A stretch of DNA of 5,975 bases from positions 1 to 5,975 of the forward strand of contig CAAFXA010000007.1 in NCBI GenBank assembly GCA_900766865.1. The letters run 5' to 3'. Under the pieces are notes generated by a model, which saw only the letters and a program-made list of their open reading frames with translations, did no database searches and was not told the DNA's origin. Below, piece after piece: positions 1-5,505 of the stretch. This DNA comes from an uncultured Akkermansia sp. Lineage in GTDB: Bacteria; Verrucomicrobiota; Verrucomicrobiia; Verrucomicrobiales; Akkermansiaceae. Numbering within the stretch: the first letter of the stretch is position 1; each line of letters begins with the position of its first letter. A program made the position numbers and the translations under genes.

Positions 1-1139
1 CCCTGCGTATCGCTACCGGCATCGCCCGCAAGAATGGCTGGATGGCTGAGCACATGCTCATCCTTGGCATCACCGACCCCCAGGGCCGCAAGTCCTATGT
101 GACCGGCGCATTCCCCTCTGCCTGCGGTAAGACCAACCTGGCCATGGTTGTGCCCCCGCCCGCTCTGGCTGCCAAGGGCTGGAAGACCAGCATCATCGGT
201 GACGACATCGCTTGGATCTGGCCCCACGAGGACGGCACCTTCCACGCCATCAACCCCGAGAACGGTTACTTCGGTGTGGCTCCCGGTACTTCCTACAAGT
301 CCAACCCCATCGCCATGGACACCATCAAGGAGAACATCATCTTCACCAACGTAGGTCTGACCGACGACGGTGACGTATGGTGGGAAGGTATGGACGGCGA
401 GGCTCCCGCTCACGCCATCGACTGGCAGGGTAACGACTGGACGCCCGACTGCGGCCGCAAGTGCGCTCACCCGAACAGCCGCTTCACCGCTCCTGCTTCT
501 CAGTGCCCCACCCTCGACCCCGAGTACTACAACCCGGAGGGTGTGTCCATCAGCGCATTCCTGTTCGGCGGCCGTCGTGCCACCACCATGCCGCTCGTAT
601 TCCAGTCCAAGGATTGGAACCACGGCGTGTACGTGGGTGCCACCATGGGCTCCGAGATGACCGCTGCTGCCTTCGGCCAGATTGGTCAGGTTCGCCGCGA
701 CCCGATGGCTATGAAGCCCTTCATCGGCTACAATGTGGGTGACTACTGGCAGCACTGGCTCGACATGGGCACCAAGACCTGCGCTTGCAAGCTTCCCAAG
801 ATTTTCAACGTGAACTGGTTCCGCAAGGATGCCGAGGGCAACTTCGTATGGCCCGGCTTCGGCGACAACATGCGCGTGCTCGACTGGGTGCTGCGTCGTT
901 GCCGCGGCGAGGTCGACGGTGTGGAGACCGCTCTGGGTATCTCCCCCACCTATGCCGAGCTCGACACCGATGGTCTCAAGGGTTACGACGAGGCTGCCTT
1001 CAACACCAACATGGCTCTTTCCGAGTCCGAGTGGAAGGCTGAGCTCGAGTCCCAGACCGAGCTGTTCAACATGGTTGGTGACAAGCTGCCCGCCGAGCTT
1101 GAGGCTCAGCGCCAGGCTCTCATCGCCAAGTTCAACTAA
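1..1139 (+). CDS. pckG: Phosphoenolpyruvate carboxykinase, GTP-dependent (C-terminal ~378 residues; 5' end outside window)
   Basis: This enzyme interconverts oxaloacetate plus GTP with phosphoenolpyruvate, CO2 and GDP in the cytoplasm, at the gluconeogenic or anaplerotic node. The frame is already open at base 3, before the first internal ATG at 42, and reads [13 protein letters not shown], which is PEPCK-like, so the ATG at 42 is not the real start. Fragment numbering: the P-loop/active-site cysteine motif [10 protein letters not shown] is at 37-46, the metal-binding GDDIAW at 66-71, and [11 protein letters not shown] at 86-96. NWFRKD...[11 protein letters not shown] at about 271-289 keeps the three phenylalanines (273, 281, 286) that sandwich guanine in the GTP-type family, so this is not the ATP-type PckA. 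The family is usually about 600 residues, so roughly 220-240 are missing upstream. Asn, Asp and Ile codons nearly all end in C, unlike the next genes, which suggests high expression. The gene ends in TAA and is followed by a strong terminator. Confidence 0.97.
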   Translation, partial: LRIATGIARKNGWMAEHMLILGITDPQGRKSYVTGAFPSACGKTNLAMVVPPPALAAKGWKTSIIGDDIAWIWPHEDGTFHAINPENGYFGVAPGTSYKSNPIAMDTIKENIIFTNVGLTDDGDVWWEGMDGEAPAHAIDWQGNDWTPDCGRKCAHPNSRFTAPASQCPTLDPEYYNPEGVSISAFLFGGRRATTMPLVFQSKDWNHGVYVGATMGSEMTAAAFGQIGQVRRDPMAMKPFIGYNVGDYWQHWLDMGTKTCACKLPKIFNVNWFRKDAEGNFVWPGFGDNMRVLDWVLRRCRGEVDGVETALGISPTYAELDTDGLKGYDEAAFNTNMALSESEWKAELESQTELFNMVGDKLPAELEAQRQALIAKFN

Positions 1140-1163
1140 AGCTCCCGCAGCTTAGCGACTTTA

Positions 1164-1199
1164 CCGCCATCCGGCATTGTCCGGATGGCGGTTTTTTTT
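1164..1199 (+). terminator. Rho-independent terminator of pckG
   Basis: There is a perfect 11-bp inverted repeat (CCGCCATCCGG / CCGGATGGCGG) around a 6-base loop, followed at once by eight T residues. It starts 25 bases after the pckG stop codon. This is a canonical intrinsic terminator and separates pckG from the yqeY operon. Confidence 0.96.
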
Positions 1200-1200
1200 C

Positions 1201-1229
1201 TTGCCTGCGCAGAAGCTTCGCGCTAGAAT
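1201..1229 (+). promoter_or_regulatory. Sigma70-type promoter of the yqeY-ispD-SDR operon
   Basis: TTGCCT at 1201-1206 (4 of 6 matches to the -35 consensus) and TAGAAT at 1224-1229 (5 of 6 matches to the -10 consensus) are separated by an ideal 17 bp. The -35 begins two bases after the T-run of the pckG terminator. The predicted transcription start is near 1235-1239, and the yqeY ATG is at 1239, so the transcript should have almost no 5' leader. The call is by motif only. Confidence 0.7.
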
Positions 1230-1238
1230 AGCCGCGTT

Positions 1239-1694
1239 ATGAGTACGATTTATGATTCCATCACCTCTGGTATGAAGGCTGCCATGCTGGGCAAGGACAG
1301 CGTGACGCTGGGTGCCCTGCGCAGTCTGAAGGCAGCGTTGCAGAATGCCCAGGTGGCTAAGGGTAATGCCCAGGAGCAACTTTCTGAAACCGAAGCACAG
1401 AATGTTGTGCGTAAGCAGATTAAGCAGCGTGAGGATGCAATCGCCATGTATGAGCAGGCCGGGCGTCCGGAGCTGGCAGAGAAAGAGCAGGCTGAGATTA
1501 AGGCTCTGGCCGCATTCCTTCCCGCAGAAATGAGCGAGGCGGAGGTGCTGCCCATTCTGGAGGCTGTCATTGCAGAGCTGGGAGCTACTTCCAAAAAGGA
1601 TATGGGGCGCGTTATGAAGGAAATGCAGGCTCGTACAGCCGGTGCTGCTCCTGGCAAACTGCTTTCAAAACTTGTTGGTGCTCGTCTTGCCTGA
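1239..1694 (+). CDS. yqeY: GatB/YqeY domain-containing protein
   Basis: This 151-residue protein matches the stand-alone YqeY family, which is usually about 150 residues. The family resembles the C-terminal, tRNA-interacting tail domain of the GatB subunit of the Asp/Glu-tRNA amidotransferase. Its exact role is unproven, and a link to aminoacyl-tRNA handling is inferred from that similarity. Visible family signatures are the helical N-terminal segment with LRSLKAAL at 27-34, RKQIKQREDAI at 58-68, the AGRPELAEKE segment at 74-83, AAFLP at 91-95, and ELGATSKKDMGRVM at 113-126. The ATG at 1239 has no Shine-Dalgarno sequence and sits 9 bases after a good -10 box, so translation is probably leaderless. 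It is the first gene of an operon, with ispD starting 5 bases after its TGA stop. Confidence 0.93.
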   Translation: MSTIYDSITSGMKAAMLGKDSVTLGALRSLKAALQNAQVAKGNAQEQLSETEAQNVVRKQIKQREDAIAMYEQAGRPELAEKEQAEIKALAAFLPAEMSEAEVLPILEAVIAELGATSKKDMGRVMKEMQARTAGAAPGKLLSKLVGARLA

Positions 1695-1699
1695 TTTTT

Positions 1700-2368
1700 A
1701 TGTTCTGCGCCGTCATTGTAGCTGCCGGTAGCTCGCGCCGTGCCGGTTTTGACAAATTGGCCGCTCCACTTGCCGGGCAGCCTGTTCTCTGCCGCAGCGT
1801 GCAGGCCTTTGTAGAGGCCGGCTGCTCTGCCGTTGTCGTGGTGTGTCCGCAGGAGCGCTGGGAGGCCGTGGGGCTGGCTGCCGCCACGTATCCGGTGCCG
1901 GTGCTGCGGGTGGATGGCGGTGCAGAGCGTCAGGATTCCGTCGCGGCCGGTCTGGCCGCGTTGCCCTCTGCCACTCGCTGGGTGGCTGTGCATGATGGTG
2001 CTCGTCCTCTCATTACCCCGCAGGGGATTCGTTCCTGCCTGGCTGCTGCTGCTCAGACAGGCGCGGCTGCCTGCGCTCACCCTGTGGTGGACACCCTGAA
2101 GCGGGCAGATGCTGCCGGCCTGAGCCTGCCGGAGAAAGTGAGCCGCGACTGCCTCTGGGGCATGGAAACTCCGCAGATTTTTGATATTGAACTCCTGCGC
2201 AGGGCCTACGCCTGCGTGGCAGAGCAGGGGCTGATTGTGACGGACGAGGTGAGCGCCATGGAAACTCTTGGTATTCCCACGCGTCTGGTGCAGGGGGGCA
2301 CTAACCTGAAAATTACGCTTCCCGGAGACCTCGAACTGGCGGAATTGATTTTCAACCATCGTTCATGA
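1700..2368 (+). CDS. ispD: 2-C-methyl-D-erythritol 4-phosphate cytidylyltransferase
   Basis: IspD transfers CMP from CTP to 2-C-methyl-D-erythritol 4-phosphate, the third step of the MEP (non-mevalonate) pathway to isoprenoid precursors, in the cytoplasm. The 222-residue length is normal. The nucleotidyltransferase signature AAGSSRRAGFDKL at 8-20 supplies the CTP-binding Arg14 and Lys19. Further motifs are GGAERQDSV at 73-81, VHDGARP at 97-103, PVVDTLKR at 128-135, SRDCLWGMETPQIF at 148-161 (with the conserved Arg149), TDE at 181-183, and NLKIT at 202-206 (Lys204). All expected active-site positions are present, so it should be functional. The ATG at 1700 follows the yqeY stop by 5 bases and has no visible ribosome-binding site. 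Its TGA overlaps the next gene's ATG (ATGA), which suggests translational coupling. There is no ispF next to it or fused to it in this window. Confidence 0.96.
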   Translation: MFCAVIVAAGSSRRAGFDKLAAPLAGQPVLCRSVQAFVEAGCSAVVVVCPQERWEAVGLAAATYPVPVLRVDGGAERQDSVAAGLAALPSATRWVAVHDGARPLITPQGIRSCLAAAAQTGAAACAHPVVDTLKRADAAGLSLPEKVSRDCLWGMETPQIFDIELLRRAYACVAEQGLIVTDEVSAMETLGIPTRLVQGGTNLKITLPGDLELAELIFNHRS

Positions 2369-3138
2369 GTGCCGCAGGGCAGGTGGTGTGGATTCTCGGT
2401 CTGGGGTATCTGGGTCGCAGGCTTGCTGCTCAATGCCTGGCGGTTGGGGCACGGGTTTTATCCATTGATGTATCTGCTGCTGCCGGTGCGGATATTTGTG
2501 CAGATGCAAGCTCCCCCGCTACGTTAGCCCGGGCTGTGGCTCAGAGCGGCACTCCATCTGCCATATTCTGCTGCATGGCAACACATGGTGGTACTGTGCA
2601 GGACTACGAAGAGTGCTATCTCCGTGTAGCGCAGGCTCTGGCGGCGGTCGGCCTTGCCTCCGTCTGCGTCTTTTCTTCTTCGTCATCCCTGTATGCCGGT
2701 ACTTCGGAGCGTACTTCTGTGCTGGCTGCGGCAGAGCAGGAAATCCTCCGATGTGGCGGCTGTGTAGCTCGCCTGGCCCCGCTCTATGGACCGGGGCGTT
2801 GCGAATTACTGCGCCGCCACCTTGCTGGGGAGTCCTGTTTGCCCGGCTTGCCGGAGCGCGTGCTGAACTATGTGCATGTGGAGGATGCGGCCGCGGCGCT
2901 TCTGCTTTTGGCGCAGAAGAAGCCTGCCGGAATCTATGCAGTTTGTGGCGAAAGTTTTACAAAGGCAGCAGCCTATTCACTTCTGGCGCAGATAACGCAC
3001 AGGTCTCCCGCAGAGACATCATCTGCGCCGAGCCGTCGCTGCGCTTCCTTCGCGCCGTTGGATTCATCCCCCCTCCATGCTCTTGGTTGGCAACCTGTCC
3101 ATACCTTTGCCGGCTTTGCCGCAGGATTCGGAGAATAG
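2365..3138 (+). CDS. YeeZ-like NAD-dependent epimerase/dehydratase (SDR) family protein
   Basis: This is a 257-residue extended-SDR/Rossmann protein. The dinucleotide-binding glycine motif GLGYLG is at 12-17. Asp35 at the end of the second strand would favour NAD over NADP. FSSSSSLYAG at 103-112 corresponds to the usual catalytic-Ser segment, RLAPLYGPGR is at 136-145, and NYVHVEDAA is at 168-176. The order and wording resemble E. coli YeeZ (GLGWLG, SSTSVYG, VGPGR, NLVHLED). The YxxxK catalytic pair of classical SDRs is not seen: the stretch after the Ser motif (about 113-135) contains neither Tyr nor Lys. That also seems true of YeeZ. The substrate is unknown and an epimerase activity should not be assumed. 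Its ATG overlaps the ispD stop by 4 bases, so it is the third gene of the operon. A role near isoprenoid or cell-wall metabolism is speculation from position only. Confidence 0.85.
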   Translation: MSAAGQVVWILGLGYLGRRLAAQCLAVGARVLSIDVSAAAGADICADASSPATLARAVAQSGTPSAIFCCMATHGGTVQDYEECYLRVAQALAAVGLASVCVFSSSSSLYAGTSERTSVLAAAEQEILRCGGCVARLAPLYGPGRCELLRRHLAGESCLPGLPERVLNYVHVEDAAAALLLLAQKKPAGIYAVCGESFTKAAAYSLLAQITHRSPAETSSAPSRRCASFAPLDSSPLHALGWQPVHTFAGFAAGFGE

Positions 3139-3170
3139 GTAGGCCTATCCCGACACTTCTCACACAAGCC

Positions 3171-3578
3171 TCAGGGAAGAGGGGGTGCACAGGGAATGGT
3201 TACGCTGTAGATATTCACGGAAGCAAGAATATACAGCCCCCAGTAATATAGCCAGCAAAAGGCTGCCGGGGACAGGTAAACACCCAGGTAGAGAATCCAG
3301 CGGCCTCCTCCTATGCCGTGGCGGCGGTTGCTGTGTTGCAGAAACGCATGAAACACGGGCACAACGGCAGTGAGCAGTATGAGTGTGCCGGGCTGGAGCC
3401 CCAGCATCTGTGCCAGATACACTACCCACATGGTTACGCTGGCCGCTACCAGGGGATTTGCAATGCTCAGCCCGATGACGACAATGAGAAAAACGACCGG
3501 GATGTAGAGCAGAATGGTACCGAGGTTACAACCGCGGGCTATAAAATCCAGGCTTCTGTCGCTGCGAGGTACGTGCAT
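3171..3578 (-). CDS. Small multi-pass membrane protein of unknown function
   Basis: I do not recognise this 135-residue protein. It has about four hydrophobic segments, at roughly residues 20-42, 45-60, 64-81 and 94-124; the last is long enough for one or two passes. A basic N-terminus (MHVPRSDR) precedes them, and a basic/glycine loop at 84-93 (NRRHGIGGGR) probably faces the cytoplasm. It is rich in Tyr, Trp and Leu, and it ends in a short proline-rich tail. It was chosen over the opposite-strand frames because it gives coherent membrane helices and has a good promoter at the expected distance. The ATG at 3578 is about 16 bases downstream of the predicted transcription start and has no Shine-Dalgarno sequence. 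It converges on the SDR gene with 32 bases between stop codons and is divergent from the J-domain gene. No enzymatic motif is visible. Confidence 0.7.
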   Translation of the reverse strand: MHVPRSDRSLDFIARGCNLGTILLYIPVVFLIVVIGLSIANPLVAASVTMWVVYLAQMLGLQPGTLILLTAVVPVFHAFLQHSNRRHGIGGGRWILYLGVYLSPAAFCWLYYWGLYILASVNIYSVTIPCAPPLP

Positions 3579-3600
3579 GGCTGAGGTGTTTTCACATCTC

Positions 3601-3628
3601 AGTATAGCAGTTGTAACAAAGTTGTAAA
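3601..3628 (-). promoter_or_regulatory. Promoter of the small membrane protein gene
   Basis: On the minus strand there is a -35 TTTACA (3628-3623) and, after 16 bp, an extended -10 TGC-TATACT (box at 3606-3601). The predicted start is near 3594, giving a leader of about 16 bases before the ATG at 3578. The call is by motif only. Confidence 0.6.
3610..3627. promoter_or_regulatory. Possible operator: TTGTAACAA palindrome plus direct-repeat half-site
   Basis: TTGT-A-ACAA at 3611-3619 is a perfect inverted repeat. The string GTTGTAA occurs at 3610-3616 and again at 3621-3627, exactly 11 bp apart (one helical turn). The cluster fills the spacer between the -35 and -10 boxes of the minus-strand promoter and lies upstream of the plus-strand promoter of the J-domain gene, where a regulator could act on both. 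No regulator is identified and the repeats are short, so chance is possible. Confidence 0.3.
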
Positions 3629-3649
3629 GATAATTCTGTATTTTCTCCT

Positions 3650-3677
3650 TTTACGTCAGGGGGTAATGTGTTAAACT
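3650..3677 (+). promoter_or_regulatory. Putative promoter of the J-domain/Sel1 gene
   Basis: A weak -35 (TTTACG, 3650-3655) is followed after 16 bp by an extended -10 element TGT-TAAACT (box at 3672-3677). The predicted start is near 3684, nine or so bases before the ATG at 3693. It is the best candidate on this strand in the intergenic region, but weaker than the other two promoters. Confidence 0.45.
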
Positions 3678-3692
3678 GTGGCTGCACAGGAC

Positions 3693-4448
3693 ATGCGTAC
3701 AGATTATTACCAGCTTCTGGATGTGAGCGACAAAGCAACGGCGGCAGAAATTAAGTCTGCTTACCGCCGTCAGGCCAGGCGTTACCATCCGGATATGAAT
3801 GAGGGCGACCCCATTGCCGAAGAGCGTTTTAAGCTGGTAGCTGAGGCATATCGTACGCTGGGGGAGCCGGAGCGGCGTGCGGATTATGACGCCTGGCTGG
3901 AGCGCCAGACCCGCCTGAGTAATGCCCCGGAGCTGGCTGCTATGGCTGCACGACGCGGAACGCGGGTATCTGTGCGGCATGCGTATGAGCGCCGTGCACA
4001 GCGTGGGCACCGCCGCTATGGACGGAATGGTGGCTCGCGTGTACCGCGGCTTTTTGCCATGCGCACACGAGGGGACACCGGCTTTCTGCATTTTGTAGTT
4101 TTCTACTCCATTTGCCTGGCGGTGATGGTGCCGTGGTTTATCAGCTATGCCGGACGCGAAGCCCCGCAGACTATGGCAGATGTCCGTCGGGCAAGCAACA
4201 AATTACCCGGGGAATCAGATTTGCCGCCGGAGGTGCAGGAACGTGAGCTCCGCAATTTCCATGAGCGCATTGTGCGCTCTGCTGAGGCAGGGGAGCCCTG
4301 GGCTCAGTTCCGCTATGGCATGATGCTCTACCATGGCTACCAGGGGCTGCCGCAAAACCGGGAGGCCGCCATGCTGTGGTGGAAGAAAGCAGCGGAGGCC
4401 GGGCATATCCCCGCCGCCCGTATGCTGGAGGCGGCGAGTCAAAAGTAA
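3693..4448 (+). CDS. Membrane-anchored J-domain protein with C-terminal Sel1-like repeat
   Basis: This is a 251-residue protein with three parts. A J domain at about 3-66 (DYYQLLDV at 4-11, HPD at 32-34, ERFKLVAEAYRTL at 44-56) should stimulate the ATPase of a DnaK/Hsp70 chaperone. A very basic linker at 87-126 follows. One transmembrane helix lies at about 131-152, followed by a charged linker. One Sel1/TPR-like repeat lies at about 197-245 (AEAGEPWAQFRYG, then AAMLWWKKAAEAGHIPAA). The DnaJ G/F region, zinc fingers and client-binding domains are absent, so this is a class III (type C) J protein rather than DnaJ. The positive-inside rule puts the J domain in the cytoplasm and the Sel1 part on the far side. 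An in-frame GTG at 3678 would add five residues, but it sits right at the -10 box. The ATG at 3693 gives the standard short lead-in to a J domain, so I prefer it. It is convergent with trpS and its client is unknown. Confidence 0.85.
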   Translation: MRTDYYQLLDVSDKATAAEIKSAYRRQARRYHPDMNEGDPIAEERFKLVAEAYRTLGEPERRADYDAWLERQTRLSNAPELAAMAARRGTRVSVRHAYERRAQRGHRRYGRNGGSRVPRLFAMRTRGDTGFLHFVVFYSICLAVMVPWFISYAGREAPQTMADVRRASNKLPGESDLPPEVQERELRNFHERIVRSAEAGEPWAQFRYGMMLYHGYQGLPQNREAAMLWWKKAAEAGHIPAARMLEAASQK

Positions 4449-4457
4449 TACTGACCG

Positions 4458-4493
4458 GCCCCGAAGCATTAGCCGAGCTGCTGCTTTCGGGGC
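4458..4493. terminator. Stem-loop between convergent genes, possible bidirectional terminator
   Basis: GCCCCGAAGCA (4458-4468) pairs with TGCTTTCGGGGC (4482-4493), apart from one bulged T, around a 13-base loop. It lies between the stop codons of the J-domain gene (+) and trpS (-), where a shared terminator is expected. Neither side has a proper T-run, so it may instead protect the 3' ends or act with Rho. Confidence 0.5.
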
Positions 4494-4503
4494 TCGAAAG
4501 TCA

Positions 4504-5478
4504 TCAGTGCCAGATGAGGCCGACGGCCTCGCGCAGGCGTGTCATTGTTCGGGCTGCTTCCTCTCGGGCACGGGTGGCTCCGTCGGTAAGCACCTGGGTC
4601 ACATAATCCGGATTGGCCACAATCCACTCGCGCTTCTCGCGGGCGGCTCGGAAGTATTCCCAGTAAGCCTCGAAAACATCCTTCTTGAACTGGCCGTAGC
4701 CAACACCGCCTCTCTGGTGGGCCGCCACCATTTCATCGTATTGCTCCGGTGTGGCAAAGAGCTTGTATATGGCCAGGATGATGGAGCCCTCTGTGGGTTT
4801 GGGGGCTTCCAGGGGGGTGGCATCCGTCACAATTTTCTTGTTGATGAGTTTACGCAGAGGTTTTTCTTCACCAAAGATGGGGAGGGTATTGCCATAGCTC
4901 TTGCTCATTTTCTGGCCATCCAGCCCGGGCACGACAGCTGTTACCTCGCTGATGATTGCCTCCGGCAGCTTGAAGATATCAGCCCCGAAGGTATCGTTGA
5001 TTTTTGCTGCGAGGTCACGCGTTACTTCCAGATGCTGCTTCTGATCCTTGCCTACCGGTACGGCATCGCTGTTGTAGAGCAGGATGTCAGCCGCCATGAG
5101 AGCGGGGTAGGCAAAGAGTGCATGGCTGGGGGAGAAACCTTTGGCTACTTTGTCCTTGTATGAATGGCAACGCTCCAGCAGCCCCATCGGACACACTGTG
5201 GAGAGAATCCATGCAAGCTCATTTACCTCTGGCACAGCAGACTGGGAGAAAAGAACCGCTTTCTGCGGGTCGAGACCGCAAGCCAGGAAATCCACGGCCA
5301 GGCTCATGGTGTTGTCGCGCAGTTTCTGTGCGCTCTCCATGGTGGTCATGGCATGATAGTTGGCAATGAAATAGAAGGCTTCGCCTTTCTCCTGCAGCTC
5401 AACTGCGGGTTTAATGGCGCCGAAGTAATTGCCGATGTGAAGCTGGCCGCTGGGCTGTAATCCTGTGAGGAAGCGCAT
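4504..5478 (-). CDS. trpS: Tryptophan--tRNA ligase (TrpRS)
   Basis: TrpRS charges tRNA-Trp with tryptophan using ATP, as a cytoplasmic class I synthetase that works as a dimer. The 324-residue length is typical of the compact bacterial form (about 330). The class I HIGH motif appears as HIGN at 14-17 within TGLQPSGQLHIGNYFGA, and the KMSKS loop is at 190-194 (GLDGQKMSKSYGN). The tryptophan/ATP-pocket segments YPALMAADILLY at 124-135 and VGKDQKQHLE at 142-151 are intact, and the NEL motif is at 86-88. It starts at ATG 5478, where MRFLTGLQPSG is the usual N-terminus. It ends in tandem TGA TGA stops. The thioredoxin-like gene ends 27 bases upstream on the same strand. I see no convincing promoter, T-box or Trp leader peptide in that gap, so co-transcription is likely. 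Confidence 0.97.
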   Translation of the reverse strand: MRFLTGLQPSGQLHIGNYFGAIKPAVELQEKGEAFYFIANYHAMTTMESAQKLRDNTMSLAVDFLACGLDPQKAVLFSQSAVPEVNELAWILSTVCPMGLLERCHSYKDKVAKGFSPSHALFAYPALMAADILLYNSDAVPVGKDQKQHLEVTRDLAAKINDTFGADIFKLPEAIISEVTAVVPGLDGQKMSKSYGNTLPIFGEEKPLRKLINKKIVTDATPLEAPKPTEGSIILAIYKLFATPEQYDEMVAAHQRGGVGYGQFKKDVFEAYWEYFRAAREKREWIVANPDYVTQVLTDGATRAREEAARTMTRLREAVGLIWH

Positions 5479-5505
5479 AGTGTCGTCTGTTATGTTGAGG
5501 GAGAA

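Noticed and set aside
1250..2359. Long open frame (369 codons) on the minus strand opposite yqeY and ispD
   Set aside because: It runs antisense to two clearly recognisable genes, has low-complexity Ser/Arg/Ala-rich translation, no family resemblance and no promoter. It is a by-product of GC-rich codon use.
3139..3170. AGGTAGGCCTATCC palindrome-like sequence between the SDR and membrane protein genes as a terminator
   Set aside because: The inverted repeat is too short, has no loop and no T-run. I see no clear terminator in these 32 bases.
2496..3251. 251-codon plus-strand frame overlapping the SDR gene
   Set aside because: It is in a different frame from the SDR protein and is Cys/Arg/Pro-rich in the manner of a shifted reading of the real gene. 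It is not a frameshifted second half, because the SDR frame is complete.
3318..3584. 88-codon plus-strand frame opposite the small membrane protein
   Set aside because: Its product is hydrophilic with no recognisable domain, and no promoter was seen for it. The minus-strand frame gives coherent transmembrane helices and has a promoter.
3678..3692. GTG at 3678 as the start of the J-domain protein
   Set aside because: It directly follows the predicted -10 box and would lie upstream of the transcription start. The ATG at 3693 gives the normal J-domain N-terminus.
4333..5163. 276-codon open frame on the plus strand across the end of the J-domain gene and opposite trpS
   Set aside because: trpS on the other strand has all synthetase motifs. 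This frame shows no domain and spans a stem-loop between convergent genes.
5479..5505. Separate promoter or Trp attenuator just upstream of trpS
   Set aside because: Only a weak CATAAC box is present with no matching -35 at a proper distance, and 27 bases are too few for a leader peptide or T-box.
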